Shown here one piece after another: positions 8,771-19,991 of a DNA stretch of 64,000 bases. The notes under the pieces were generated by a model. That model made no database searches. It was not told the DNA's origin and was given only the letters and a program-made list of their open reading frames with translations. The stretch comes from Pirellulales bacterium (GTDB lineage: Bacteria; Planctomycetota; Planctomycetia; Pirellulales; JAEUIK01): contig JAIESQ010000099.1 in assembly GCA_019745975.1 (NCBI GenBank), forward strand, positions 1 to 64,000. The letters run 5' to 3'. Every line of letters starts with the position of its first letter. The stretch's first letter is position 1. Made by a program: the position numbers and the translations under genes.

Positions 8771-11110
8771 ATGCAGCGGAAGTTGGCGGTGCCACGCGAT
8801 GCTCGATTGGCGACAGCGTTTGCCGCGCCGCTCGTGGCAGCGCTGACCGCTTTCTTGACGCTTGCGCTCGGCCAGCATGTCCTCGGGGCGGAAGCCGCCG
8901 ACGCCGCGCTCGACTTGAAGGATCACGTCCGTGCGCCGGCGGCCGTCTCGTTCGTCAACGACGTGCTCCCGGTGTTGTCGAAGGCCGGCTGCAATCAGGG
9001 AACCTGCCATGGCGGGGCCACCGGCAAGGGAGGTTTCCGCCTGTCGCTGCGCGGGTACGCTCCGGAACTCGACTGGCCCGTGATCGTTCGCGACGACTTC
9101 GGCCGGCGGATCAATGTCGCCGAACCCCAGCAAAGCCTGTTGCTGCGCAAGCCCACGTTGGCCACGCCGCATCAAGGGGGGCGGTTGATCGAGCTGGGGT
9201 CGCCGGCGTTTGAGATTCTGGTTCGCTGGATCGCGGCCGGCGCGCCCGGGCCACGCGACGACGAGCCCAGGGCCGAAGCCTTATCGATCACGGCCCTCGA
9301 TTCATCTGCCGAAGCCGACGCGGGACTGATCCGGCCCGGCACAGCGCGACAACTACAAGCCGTGGCGCGTTTCTCCGACGGCTCGTCGCGCGATGTCACC
9401 GCTTGGACGCGCTGGGACACCAGCGATGCGATGGTCGCGCGGGTCGATGCCGTGGGCCGGGTGACGGCTGTCGCCGGCGGTCGTGCCGCCGCCAGCGGCG
9501 CGTATCAATCGCTCGTCTCCGCCCAACCGATCGCCGTGGCGTTCGCGGCCACGGGCGAGTCCAGCACATCGTTCGACTACGACACGTTGGCGCGTGCGAA
9601 CTACATCGATGACTTGATCATCGCCGACTGGCGGCTTTTGGGATTGCAACCATCGCCCCCGGTTGACGATGCCACGTTCTATCGCCGCCTGGCCCTCGAT
9701 GTGACGGGCACACTGCCGACGCCCGACGAAGTGCGCGCGTATGCCGCCGACACGCGGCCCGACAAGCGGGCTCGCGCCGTCGATGCGCTCGTGGCGCGCG
9801 ACGAGTTCGTCGACATGTGGGCGCAAAAGTGGGAGGACATTTTTCGCGCCAGCCGCGAGTGGATCGGCGAAAAGAGTGTCTGGGTGTTCGACCACTACTT
9901 GCGCGACGCCGTCGCTCGCAATCGTCCTTGGAACGAAGTTGCCCGCGAGCTGATCGCCGGCACGGGAAACAGCTCGTCCAGCGGCCCGCCGAATTTCTTT
10001 CGCTTGCAGAAGGTCTTCAACGAGCTCGAGCTGTGGCCGCTGACCGCCGCGGAGACGACCGCGCAGACGTTTCTCGGCATCCGTTTGCAATGCGCGCGGT
10101 GCCACAACCATCCGTTCGATCGTTGGACGCAGGCCGACTACTACGCGATGGTCAGCTACTTCGCGCGCACGTCGCCCAAGACCGACGCCGATGGCAACAC
10201 CGTGATCTATGAGCGGGCGAGCGGTGAGATCGCCCATCCCCGGCTCGGCCGTCCGATGGCGCCGCAGCCGCTAGGCGGACCGCGGTCGCCTGCTGTTGAG
10301 GGAACCAATCGCCGCGAGGCGCTCGCCGCCTGGGTCGCATCGCCCGACAATCCGTATTTCGCCCGGGCGACGGCCAACCGCGTATGGCGGCACTTCATGG
10401 GGCGCGGGCTGGTCGAGCCGGTCGACGATCTGCGGCCGTCGAACCCGCCGTCGAACCCCGCGCTACTGGCGGCGTTGGCCGACGACCTGGCCGCGCACAG
10501 CTTCGACGTGCGGCATTTGATGCGGGTGATCCTGCTCTCGGAGACGTATCGCCTCAGTTCGCTGGCGACCGCCGAGAATGTCGTCGACCGGCAGTTCTAT
10601 TCGCACTGGCTGCCGCGTCGCCTGACCGCCGAGCAACTGCTCGATGCCCTGGCCGCGGTCACCGGCGTGCCGGAGAAGTTCGCGGGCTTGCCGGCCGGCT
10701 ACCGGGCGCAGCGCTTGCCCGACACCAAGTTCGCCTCCGCATTCCTCGACATGTTCGGTCGCCCGCTGCGGCGCAGCGCCTGCGAATGCGAACGTATTCA
10801 AGAGCCGAACCTGGCGCAATCGCTCGAGCTGATGAATAGCGAAGCGATCGACGCCCGGGTGCGTAGCGACCAGGGGCTGGTCGCCGGGTTGATTGGCCGC
10901 GGCGCGTCGGACGACGAACTGGCCGGTGAGATTTATTGGCGCGCGTTGGGGCGCGCACCGACCGACGCGGAACGACAGCTCTGCCAAACTGAGCTAACCA
11001 CGGCGTTTGCTGGTGCGGGCGCCAGCGATCCGGCGGCGGTCCGTCGACAGTGCTTCGAGGACCTCCTCTGGGCCGTGCTCAACAGCAAGGAGTTTGTGTT
11101 TAATCACTAA
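8771..11110 (+). CDS. DUF1549 and DUF1553 domain-containing protein (planctomycete secreted, Big_2-like insert)
   Basis: VLSKAGCNQGTCHGGATGKGGF, FYRRLALDVTGTLPTPDE, GIRLQCARCHNHPFDRWTQ, ATANRVWRHFMGRGLVEPVDDLRPSNPPSNP. Confidence 0.95.
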   Translation: MQRKLAVPRDARLATAFAAPLVAALTAFLTLALGQHVLGAEAADAALDLKDHVRAPAAVSFVNDVLPVLSKAGCNQGTCHGGATGKGGFRLSLRGYAPELDWPVIVRDDFGRRINVAEPQQSLLLRKPTLATPHQGGRLIELGSPAFEILVRWIAAGAPGPRDDEPRAEALSITALDSSAEADAGLIRPGTARQLQAVARFSDGSSRDVTAWTRWDTSDAMVARVDAVGRVTAVAGGRAAASGAYQSLVSAQPIAVAFAATGESSTSFDYDTLARANYIDDLIIADWRLLGLQPSPPVDDATFYRRLALDVTGTLPTPDEVRAYAADTRPDKRARAVDALVARDEFVDMWAQKWEDIFRASREWIGEKSVWVFDHYLRDAVARNRPWNEVARELIAGTGNSSSSGPPNFFRLQKVFNELELWPLTAAETTAQTFLGIRLQCARCHNHPFDRWTQADYYAMVSYFARTSPKTDADGNTVIYERASGEIAHPRLGRPMAPQPLGGPRSPAVEGTNRREALAAWVASPDNPYFARATANRVWRHFMGRGLVEPVDDLRPSNPPSNPALLAALADDLAAHSFDVRHLMRVILLSETYRLSSLATAENVVDRQFYSHWLPRRLTAEQLLDALAAVTGVPEKFAGLPAGYRAQRLPDTKFASAFLDMFGRPLRRSACECERIQEPNLAQSLELMNSEAIDARVRSDQGLVAGLIGRGASDDELAGEIYWRALGRAPTDAERQLCQTELTTAFAGAGASDPAAVRRQCFEDLLWAVLNSKEFVFNH

Positions 11111-11115
11111 GCATT

Positions 11116-11205
11116 GTAGGGTGTGTAAATCACACCGGCGGTATCCGGAATGCTGTAGGGTGCGTGAAACGCACCATTGAATTTGGTGTGCTGCGCACAC
11201 CCTAC
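11116..11205. repeat. Dispersed copy of the GTAGGGTGCGT..ACGCACC / GGTGTGC..GCACACCCTAC palindromic repeat family
   Basis: GTAGGGTGCGTGAAACGCACC (11155-11175) and GGTGTGCTGCGCACACCCTAC (11185-11205), plus degenerate half GTAGGGTGTGTAAATCACACC (11116-11136). Confidence 0.85.
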
Positions 11206-11260
11206 ATGCCCCGGACCGGCCTCGCAGAGGCCGACTATAGAATTACGAGCAAACCGTCCC

Positions 11261-12589
11261 ATGTTCTCCTTCGGCCCCTTCACGTCGCGCAATTGTGCTG
11301 GACCGACGCGCCGCGAGCTGCTGCAAGTCGGCTCGGCGAGCGCCCTGGGGCTGTCGCTCCCTGGTTGGCTCCGTGCGGCGGAAGCCGGCCTGGCTGATCG
11401 CGAGAATGATGTCTCCTGCATTCTGCTCTTCCTTTGGGGAGGCATGCCGCAGCTCGACACGTTCGACTTGAAGCCCCGCGCGCCCGACAGCATTCGCAGC
11501 CAGTTCAAAGAGATCGACACGCAAGTGCCGGGCGTCCGCTTTTGCGAGCACTTGCCGAAGCTGGCCGCCTGCAACAAGCAGTTCACCGTGGTTCGCAGCG
11601 CCACGCATCGTGAAACCGAGCATCCCCGCGCCGCCCACTTCATGATGACCGGCAACCAGGTCATCCGCGGCGGCGAATGGCCGAACCTGGGAGCCAGCGT
11701 GGCGAAGTTCGGCGCGCCGGGCAGTTCGCCGCTGGGCTCCGTGGTGATCGGGCCGCGCTTGATCGACTCGCCGATCACGCCGACCGGGCAGGATGGCGGC
11801 TTTTTGGGCAACGTTTACGCGCCGTTTCGCGTGACCGACCCCTTGACGCCGGTCGACAAGATCGCGGCCATGTTGCCGGTGATGCCGCTCGACGAAGCGC
11901 GGCTGGCCAGGCGGCGCCGCTTGTGGCGCGGGGTCACCGATCAGCAGACGCACGTCGCCGGCGAGCAGCCCGCCGTGCTCGATCGCGCTTACGAAACGGC
12001 GCTAGCGCTATCGACCAGCAAAGCGACGCAGGAAGCCTTCGATCTGGCGCGCGAAACCGACGCCATGCGCGATCGCTATGGGCGTTATCCCTTCGGCCAA
12101 GGCGCGCTGATGGCGCGGCGCCTGATCGAAGCCGGCGTGCGCTTCGTGCAGGTCAACTGGCGGCAGCACCCGATCAACGACAACGGCTTCGACAACCACG
12201 GCGACAATTTCAATCGCCTCAAGAACGTACAGTTGCCGCAGGTCGATCAAACCGTGAGCACGCTCCTGGCCGACCTGGCCGAGCGCGGCCGGCTCGAGCG
12301 CACCGTGGTGCTGATGACCGGCGAGTTCGGCCGCACGCCGACGATCAATGGCGGATCGGGCCGAGATCATTGGCCCTTCTGTTTTTCGTATCTGATCACC
12401 GGCGGCGGCATCCCCGGCGGACGCGCCATCGGCGCCAGCGATCAGTTCGCCGCTTACCCGGCCGACAATCCCGTCAGCCCGCAACAAACCGCGGCCAGCG
12501 TGCTGGGCCTGCTGGGGCTCGATCTCGAGAAGCTCGTGGCAGCCCGTGTGCTCGAAGAAGCCGAAGGTGTGCCCGGTCTGCTCGGCTGA
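11261..12589 (+). CDS. DUF1501 domain-containing protein
   Basis: MFSFGPFTSRNCAGPTRRELLQVGSASALGLSLPGW...CILLFLWGGMPQLDTFDLKPRAP...GEFGRTPTINGGSGRDHWP. Confidence 0.93.
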   Translation: MFSFGPFTSRNCAGPTRRELLQVGSASALGLSLPGWLRAAEAGLADRENDVSCILLFLWGGMPQLDTFDLKPRAPDSIRSQFKEIDTQVPGVRFCEHLPKLAACNKQFTVVRSATHRETEHPRAAHFMMTGNQVIRGGEWPNLGASVAKFGAPGSSPLGSVVIGPRLIDSPITPTGQDGGFLGNVYAPFRVTDPLTPVDKIAAMLPVMPLDEARLARRRRLWRGVTDQQTHVAGEQPAVLDRAYETALALSTSKATQEAFDLARETDAMRDRYGRYPFGQGALMARRLIEAGVRFVQVNWRQHPINDNGFDNHGDNFNRLKNVQLPQVDQTVSTLLADLAERGRLERTVVLMTGEFGRTPTINGGSGRDHWPFCFSYLITGGGIPGGRAIGASDQFAAYPADNPVSPQQTAASVLGLLGLDLEKLVAARVLEEAEGVPGLLG

Positions 12590-12822
12590 TTGCGCCGCTT
12601 GGGGCGCGCGTGGCGGTTATGTCGGCCTGAGTCAATGCGGGGCGCGATCGTCCGAATGCCGGCCCGACGAGTTAGCCAGAGGTTGCTAAGAGTGCGCCCG
12701 CGAACTCGACTTGCACCTGCTGCCATAAGCTACGCTCTGGCAGGGAGATGCCAGCGGTCGATCTCCCTCGAATCGACAACTTCCGGACAAGACCCAGTTC
12801 CGGACAATACCTAGCCGACGCC

Positions 12823-13149
12823 ATGACCAAGCCGCAACAGCCCGCCGATTCAGCCGACAGCAAGCGATCGGGCACCTTCGAGGAGCTCGGCCGCAAGCTC
12901 GACGACATGCCCGAGGTGCAGCGCGCCGAAGCCGCGCTCCGCGCCGCCTGCGACCAGCTCGAAGCGGCACAGGCCAAGTATCGCGACGTACGCGACCGCG
13001 CCATGAGTGAGTTGACCGGCGCGCGACAAAAGAACTTCGGCGACTTGCTGGCCGGCGTGCTCGACTTTGTGCGCCGCAACCCGGGCTCGGGGATCATCGC
13101 CGCCGTGCTGGGGGGATTCTTCCTCGGGCGGTTGTTCCGCCGCAGGTAG
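12823..13149 (+). CDS. DUF883/YqjD-like membrane-anchored protein
   Basis: Helical N-terminus, then FVRRNPGSGIIAAVLGGFFLGRLFRRR glycine-rich TM anchor. Confidence 0.65.
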   Translation: MTKPQQPADSADSKRSGTFEELGRKLDDMPEVQRAEAALRAACDQLEAAQAKYRDVRDRAMSELTGARQKNFGDLLAGVLDFVRRNPGSGIIAAVLGGFFLGRLFRRR

Positions 13150-13182
13150 CGGTCAATTTCGGGCGCACCAGGCAGTCGCGTC

Positions 13183-13512
13183 ATGACCACGCGTCTTACG
13201 TCCGCCGAGCACGAACGCCTGCGCCGCGAATTGCGCAGCCAAATCGGCGCCAGCCGATTGCGCTTGGAGCGCGACGTGCGACAACTGCGCACCAGTGGCC
13301 GCGAGTTGACGAGCTGGCAGACGTACGTGCGGCGCTATCCCGTGCCGATTCTGTTGGCCGGGTTCGGCGTGGGGATCGCTCTGGCGGCCGGCATATCGCG
13401 GCGGTCGCTGCGGCGCGCATTCGGTCGGCGCGTGGTGTCGGCGGCGCTGGGGATCTTTGGCGCGCGATTGTGGCGCGAAGTGCTGACCATCTTCAATCCA
13501 CCTGGACCCTAG
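13183..13512 (+). CDS. Small single-TM protein of YqjD/E-like cluster
   Basis: Charged N-terminus plus YPVPILLAGFGVGIALAAGISRR TM; between DUF883-like and holin-like genes. Confidence 0.6.
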   Translation: MTTRLTSAEHERLRRELRSQIGASRLRLERDVRQLRTSGRELTSWQTYVRRYPVPILLAGFGVGIALAAGISRRSLRRAFGRRVVSAALGIFGARLWREVLTIFNPPGP

Positions 13513-13532
13513 CGCGAGAAATACCGACGACC

Positions 13533-13955
13533 ATGCCCCGCCCTGCCGACGGCCTGCTCGACGACGCGCGTGATGCCGGCGCTCAATTGCGCGCCGACGT
13601 TACCGCCGCGCTCGACGTACGCTGGCGGCTCGTGAGGCTGGAACTGGGAACCGCGCTTTTGGCATTGCGGCGGTTGTCGATCAGCATGGCGATTGCCGCG
13701 TGGCTTGCGGCCAGCGTGCTCCCGGTGGCGGCGGTCTTGTGCGCCGAGGCGCTGGCCCGAGTGGCCGAGCTCGAACGTATCGCGGCGCTGGCGATTGTCG
13801 GCGGCGCGATGCTGCTGTTGGCCGGCTTGATCGCCGCGGTGGTGTGGTGGCTGTTCCGCCGCCGGTGGCGCGGCGTCGAACAGACGCTCGAGTTTCTGCG
13901 CGAAGACGCCGAGTGGCTCAACCACTGGCTGCGCGAAGACGCGCCGCGCGATTAG
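13533..13955 (+). CDS. Phage holin family / YqjE-like membrane protein
   Basis: RLVRLELGTALLALRR followed by two TM helices (DUF1469-like). Confidence 0.65.
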   Translation: MPRPADGLLDDARDAGAQLRADVTAALDVRWRLVRLELGTALLALRRLSISMAIAAWLAASVLPVAAVLCAEALARVAELERIAALAIVGGAMLLLAGLIAAVVWWLFRRRWRGVEQTLEFLREDAEWLNHWLREDAPRD

Positions 13956-14057
13956 CGCTGGGTGGGTTGCGCATGGCGCGTCGCAGATCGGCCACACTTC
14001 CACATCGACGCCTTCGCTGATTTATGCGAGAATCAGGAGAACTCTAAGGAGCCTCCT

Positions 14058-14312
14058 ATGACGCTATCTCGCGAAGAAATCGTGCAACAGGCGCTCGCTC
14101 TGCCGCCGAGCGACCGAGTTTATGTCGCCGAAGCGCTCGATCGCAGCCTGAGTGCCGAGCAATTCGCGACCCCCGAGCTTACCACGGAGTGGTTGGCCGA
14201 GATTGAGCATCGCGCCGCCGCATACGATCGCGGAGAGCTGCCTGCCGACGAATGGCGGACGGTAGTGGCGCGCCTGCGAGGTCGTTACAAATCTACATCG
14301 ATTATGGAGTAG
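14058..14312 (+). CDS. Addiction module antitoxin (Unstab_antitox / TIGR02574-like)
   Basis: MTLSREEIVQQALALPPSDRVYVAEALDRSLS...TEWLAEIEHRAAAYDRGE family signature; 84 aa. Confidence 0.7.
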   Translation: MTLSREEIVQQALALPPSDRVYVAEALDRSLSAEQFATPELTTEWLAEIEHRAAAYDRGELPADEWRTVVARLRGRYKSTSIME

Positions 14313-14898
14313 CCGTCGCCCGGCGCATCGCCGCCACTGAATCGCGCGCGAAGCGCTTTTGCAACAGCCGCACGACCGGATAGCCCAACCTGGCTAGCAC
14401 GTGATGCGGCCGCGAGAATGCCAGAATGTCGTACCACACGCTGTCGTCGGCGTGGTGCCATTCGATGCGAAATCGCTCTTCCCCGCGCTCGGCATGGCCA
14501 GGCAGCGTGCCGTTCGAAAAACTGAAATACTCGATCGGCGCATCCCTTACCTCGTCGATGCAAGTGATCCGGCAGGCGTTCAGCCAATAGACTGGACCGA
14601 TCCGCGCGACGATTGCCACGACCTTGCCCGGCAGCAAGGGAACATCGGTCGGCCACGGCTCGACCCAACCCAGGTGAAACTGGCGCCACTCGCGCAGAGC
14701 ATGGTTGGCGGCCAGCCAGGTCCGCGCGCCTGACCCCAGGCAAGCGCGTGTGTGATCGACGACAAAACCCTTGGGGACGTTGCCGGCCCACCCCTCGCCG
14801 CGCGTCGCGCCGACCGCGTCGTAGGTGTGCGGCAGTCGCGCTTGCGCGTCGAGAAAGCGCCGCAGCAAGTCGGCCGAAGGTTTGGCGAAACGGATCAT
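14302..14898 (-). CDS. DUF1990 family protein
   Basis: LPHTYDAVGATRGEGWAGNVPKGFVVDHTRACLGSG...TLPGHAERGEERFRIEWHHADDSVWYDILAFSRP. Confidence 0.85.
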   Translation of the reverse strand: MIRFAKPSADLLRRFLDAQARLPHTYDAVGATRGEGWAGNVPKGFVVDHTRACLGSGARTWLAANHALREWRQFHLGWVEPWPTDVPLLPGKVVAIVARIGPVYWLNACRITCIDEVRDAPIEYFSFSNGTLPGHAERGEERFRIEWHHADDSVWYDILAFSRPHHVLARLGYPVVRLLQKRFARDSVAAMRRATATP

Positions 14899-14949
14899 CG
14901 AAGCGCTAAGTCCTGCTGATGCCCGCCGGCCTGATGCGGCAAACTGGAA

Positions 14950-15023
14950 GGGGACGGGAGTCGTTTCCGGGCATTGATGCTGACGGCGCCAACGACGCTG
15001 GCTGGAAACGACTCCCGTCCCCC
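14950..15023. repeat. Palindromic intergenic element, 19-bp perfect arms
   Basis: GGGGACGGGAGTCGTTTCC (14950-14968) and GGAAACGACTCCCGTCCCC (15004-15022). Confidence 0.9.
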
Positions 15024-15133
15024 TGGCGCGTTTCTCGCCTCGCGACCGCCCCGGCTATGATAGTAACCGTATTCGCGCCGCGTTATTCACCCACGGCGTC
15101 ACAACGCGCCGCGGACTAGGCAACTTCAAACGT

Positions 15134-16231
15134 ATGCCACGATTCACGGCCATCACCGTCTGCTGTCTGATGGCGCTTTCGTATCTCCCGGCGCGCGCCA
15201 ATGAAGCGCTCCGCTGGATCGTTGTCTCGCCCGACAAGTCCGGCTTCGTCGAGCAAGGTTCCGGACGCATGTTCACGCCGTGGGGCTTCAACTACGATCA
15301 CGACGAACAAGGCCGACTCATCGAAGACTACTGGCTCGGCGAGTGGCCGAAGGTCGAAGCGGACTTCGCCGAAATGAAAGCGCTGGGTGCCAACGTCGTC
15401 CGCGTCCATCTGCAGTTCGGCAAGTTCATGGACGAGGCAGCTCGACCCAGCGCCCGTCAGCTCGATCAACTCGGCAAGCTGTTCGCACTGGCCGAACGCG
15501 TCGGCATTTATCTCGATCTCACGGGCTTGGGTTGCTATCACCGGCAGGATGTGCCGGCCTGGTACGACGCACTGTCCGAAGCCGACCGCTGGGCCGCGCA
15601 GGCCGCCTTTTGGGAAGCGATCGCCGCGCGCTCGGCCGACAGCCCCGCCGTCTTCTGCTATGACCTGATGAACGAGCCGGTCGTGCCCGGCGGGCGGCGC
15701 GACGATGGCAACTGGCTCGGTCCTCCGTTCGCTGGTAAGCATTTTGTGCAGTTCGTCACGCTCGATCAGGCGGACCGTGAGCGGCCAGACATTGCCAAGG
15801 CCTGGGTCGCGAAGCTTGTGGCCGCCATTCGCCAGCACGATCGCCGGCACCTCGTCACCGTCGGCCTGGTCGATTGGAGCCTCGACCGGCCGGGGCTGAC
15901 TTCTGGCTTTGTGCCGCAGCGAATTGCCGAGGAGCTCGACTTTCTGGCGGTGCACATTTATCCCGAACGCGGAAAAATCGACGCCGCGATTGAAACACTG
16001 CGCGGATTCGCGATCGGCAAGCCCGTGGTGATCGAAGAGACGTTTCCGCTCAAGTGCGCGCCGGGCGACTTCGCGGGTTTTATCGAGCGCTCGCGCCAGC
16101 ACGCGGCCGGCTGGATCGGCTTCTACTGGGGGCGCACGACCGACGAATGCCGCAAGAGCGGCACCATCGCCGACGCCCTGATGCTCGCCTGGCTCGAGTT
16201 TTTCCAGCGGCACGCGAAAGCCGAACCGTAG
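15134..16231 (+). CDS. Secreted glycoside hydrolase, cellulase/GH5-like
   Basis: Signal peptide; MFTPWGFNYDHDEQG, LGANVVRVHLQFGKF, SPAVFCYDLMNEPVVPGG (acid/base Glu), KPVVIEETFPL. Confidence 0.85.
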   Translation: MPRFTAITVCCLMALSYLPARANEALRWIVVSPDKSGFVEQGSGRMFTPWGFNYDHDEQGRLIEDYWLGEWPKVEADFAEMKALGANVVRVHLQFGKFMDEAARPSARQLDQLGKLFALAERVGIYLDLTGLGCYHRQDVPAWYDALSEADRWAAQAAFWEAIAARSADSPAVFCYDLMNEPVVPGGRRDDGNWLGPPFAGKHFVQFVTLDQADRERPDIAKAWVAKLVAAIRQHDRRHLVTVGLVDWSLDRPGLTSGFVPQRIAEELDFLAVHIYPERGKIDAAIETLRGFAIGKPVVIEETFPLKCAPGDFAGFIERSRQHAAGWIGFYWGRTTDECRKSGTIADALMLAWLEFFQRHAKAEP

Positions 16232-16243
16232 TCGCGCCGAGCC

Positions 16244-16636
16244 TCAATCGCGCACTGCGAGTGTCGTGCCCGCGGGCAACGTCAACAAAGGCACCGTTCC
16301 GCGCAGATACGCGCCGATCCAGGTGACCACCAGCAGCACGGCCCAGGGCGCCCAAAATTGGCCCTGCGACATGTTGTAGGCGATGATCCCGCCCCACAAC
16401 CCGCTCATCATTAACGTCCCCAAAGGCGCGGTCCAAGGAATCAAGATCAGGATGGCCGTCGCCAGCTCACCGATCCCTAGCAGCGAGACTTTGTCCTTGA
16501 GGGCCCCCATCGTTTCGAGCTGCTCGGGCGGAATCGTGCCAACGAGCTTGAAGCCGCCGGCAAACACAAACAACGCCGCGATCAAAACGTGCAGCGCCAG
16601 ACCCGTACGCTTGAGCCAGATATTCTGGGGATTCAT
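16244..16636 (-). CDS. DoxX family membrane protein
   Basis: LKRTGLALHVLIAALFVFAGGFKLVG...; 4 TM helices. Confidence 0.8.
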   Translation of the reverse strand: MNPQNIWLKRTGLALHVLIAALFVFAGGFKLVGTIPPEQLETMGALKDKVSLLGIGELATAILILIPWTAPLGTLMMSGLWGGIIAYNMSQGQFWAPWAVLLVVTWIGAYLRGTVPLLTLPAGTTLAVRD

Positions 16637-16775
16637 CGTCGTCGCTCCTTACTAACAATTTGACGAATCATACACCAATTGCCTGGCGCCGCGATTTATG
16701 CGGACCCCTCACCCCCAGTCCCTCTCCGACTCGACTGAGCTCGCCGAAGTCCGCAAGGGGAGAGGGGAGCAACGG

Positions 16776-17474
16776 TCACGGCAGATCGAACACCATCACT
16801 TCAGCCGGACCATCGGCCGCGATCGCGACGCGTCGCTCCTCGCCGATCGCCACGCCGTCGCTGGTGTCGGCCGGCGTGCCATTGACCGTCACGCTGCCGC
16901 GCAGCACTTGTAGCCAACCGTACCGCCCGGGCGCGAGCGCGTGCTCGACCGCATCGCCGGCGGCCAAAGTCGCCAGGTAAATCCGGGCGTCCTGCTGGAT
17001 CGCGAGCGAATCGTCAGCGGCGTCGGGCGAGGCGACCAGCCGCAGCCGGCCTTGCCGCTCCTCGCTCGTGAAAGCCTTCTGCTCGTAGCTCGGCCGGATG
17101 CCGTTCTCGCGCGGCAGCAGCCAGATCTGGTACAGGTGGACTGGCTCGCTTGCCGATGGGTTGAATTCGCTGTGGCGAATGCCGGTACCGGCCGACATCC
17201 GCTGGAACTCGCCGGGGCGCAGCACTTCGCCGTTGCCCAGGCTGTCCTGATGCTCGAGCGCGCCGGAGAGCACATAGGTGACGATCTCCATGTCGCGATG
17301 CCCGTGCATGCCGAAGCCCTGCCCCGGCGCGACGCGATCTTCGTTGATCACGCGCAGGGCGCGAAAGCCCATCTGCGCGGGGTCGTAGTAGTCGGCAAAC
17401 GAGAAGGTGTGATAAGTGTCGAGCCAGCCGTGGTTGGCGTGTCCTCGCTCGGCGGCCTTGCGAATGCGAATCAT
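16776..17474 (-). CDS. Pirin family protein
   Basis: MIRIRKAAERGHANHGWLDTYHTFSFADYYDPAQMGFRALRVINEDRVAPGQGFGMHGHRDMEIVTYVLSGALEHQDSLGN. Confidence 0.95.
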   Translation of the reverse strand: MIRIRKAAERGHANHGWLDTYHTFSFADYYDPAQMGFRALRVINEDRVAPGQGFGMHGHRDMEIVTYVLSGALEHQDSLGNGEVLRPGEFQRMSAGTGIRHSEFNPSASEPVHLYQIWLLPRENGIRPSYEQKAFTSEERQGRLRLVASPDAADDSLAIQQDARIYLATLAAGDAVEHALAPGRYGWLQVLRGSVTVNGTPADTSDGVAIGEERRVAIAADGPAEVMVFDLP

Positions 17475-17521
17475 GGTAAAGGCTCCTCAAATCGACCCGA
17501 AGCTCACGCCCCGGGATATTT

Positions 17522-17538
17522 ATTGACATATCAACTAA
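17522..17538. promoter_or_regulatory. Candidate MarR operator upstream of pirin gene
   Basis: Reverse strand TTAGTTGATATGTCAATA; matches the site upstream of the marR gene. Confidence 0.5.
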
Positions 17539-17574
17539 TTGCTGAAAAAAACGAACGTCAGGCTCCCTTAGCGA

Positions 17575-18051
17575 CTATTCATCGGGCCACGGTGCGCGGG
17601 CTTTGGCCAGCAGTCGGTTGAGCTCCTTGAGGTCTTTCTGCCCCAGGTGGCCCAGCAGCTTCTCGTGCAGTTCGACGACGGGCCGATCAAGCGCGGCCAG
17701 GATGTCCATTCCTTTTGGTGTCACGGCCACGTAGATCACGCGGCGGTCCTGCTCGCAGCGGATTCGCTCGACGAGCCCCGCCTGCTGGAGCCGGTCGACG
17801 AGCCCGGTGATGCCCGGCACCACGGTTACCGTGCGGCTGGCGATCTCGAGGATCGGCAGCGGCTGTCCCTCGCCGCGCAGAATGCGGAGGATGTTGTACT
17901 GCGCGGGCGTGACCCCGTGCTGGCGAAACAACCGCACGAAGCGATGCTGCAGGCGGTCACTGGTGCGCAACAGGTTGAGGGCCGCTTCCTGCGCGGCCGA
18001 CTCGAACGGCCGCTTTTTCTTCAGATCGCGTTGTAAGCGCGTGGCGGCCAT
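17575..18051 (-). CDS. MarR family transcriptional regulator
   Basis: FVRLFRQHGVTPAQYNILRILRGEGQPLPILEIASRTVTVVPGITGLVDRLQQAGLVERIRCEQDRRVIYVAVTPKG. Confidence 0.92.
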   Translation of the reverse strand: MAATRLQRDLKKKRPFESAAQEAALNLLRTSDRLQHRFVRLFRQHGVTPAQYNILRILRGEGQPLPILEIASRTVTVVPGITGLVDRLQQAGLVERIRCEQDRRVIYVAVTPKGMDILAALDRPVVELHEKLLGHLGQKDLKELNRLLAKARAPWPDE

Positions 18052-18130
18052 GGTGGGCAGGCTCCCGAAAGCGACCGATTGCGGGTGACTCCGCCGCCCG
18101 AGGGGGGCGTGCGACTTCGTTCCCCGAAAT

Positions 18131-18149
18131 TAGTTTACATGTCAACTAT
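18131..18149. promoter_or_regulatory. Candidate MarR operator, near-palindrome upstream of marR
   Basis: TTAGTTTACATGTCAACTA; near-perfect dyad AGTTKACATGTCAACT. Confidence 0.5.
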
Positions 18150-18233
18150 CTTCACGTCAAGTACGAAGCTGGGGCCGAATTGGTTCGCGCCGACATCGCG
18201 GAATGGGCGAGCCGCGCGCCCTGCCAGAATCGC

Positions 18234-19703
<1,470 letters not shown>

Positions 19704-19991
19704 TTCGGTCTCGTGGGAGAGTCCCAGGACCACATGTGCCGCAGCGCTCGGTGCGCCATCAGAAAGCGAATAGGGACCTGGCGGGAATCCGGGGCGGCCG
19801 TGGGCCGGCATCCAGGATCGATACATTAGTATAGCACGCTTGGCAGCCAGGTCGATGGGGGGCGCGCTGCGGTGTGCACCGCCGAACATGCCTCGCTCGC
19901 CGCGAAGCCGTGAATCCTCGATACTTGCGGCGTTTATACTGATCACTCCGCGCAAGTTATTCCGGGCACCAAGACTCGCCTCGCAAGCACG

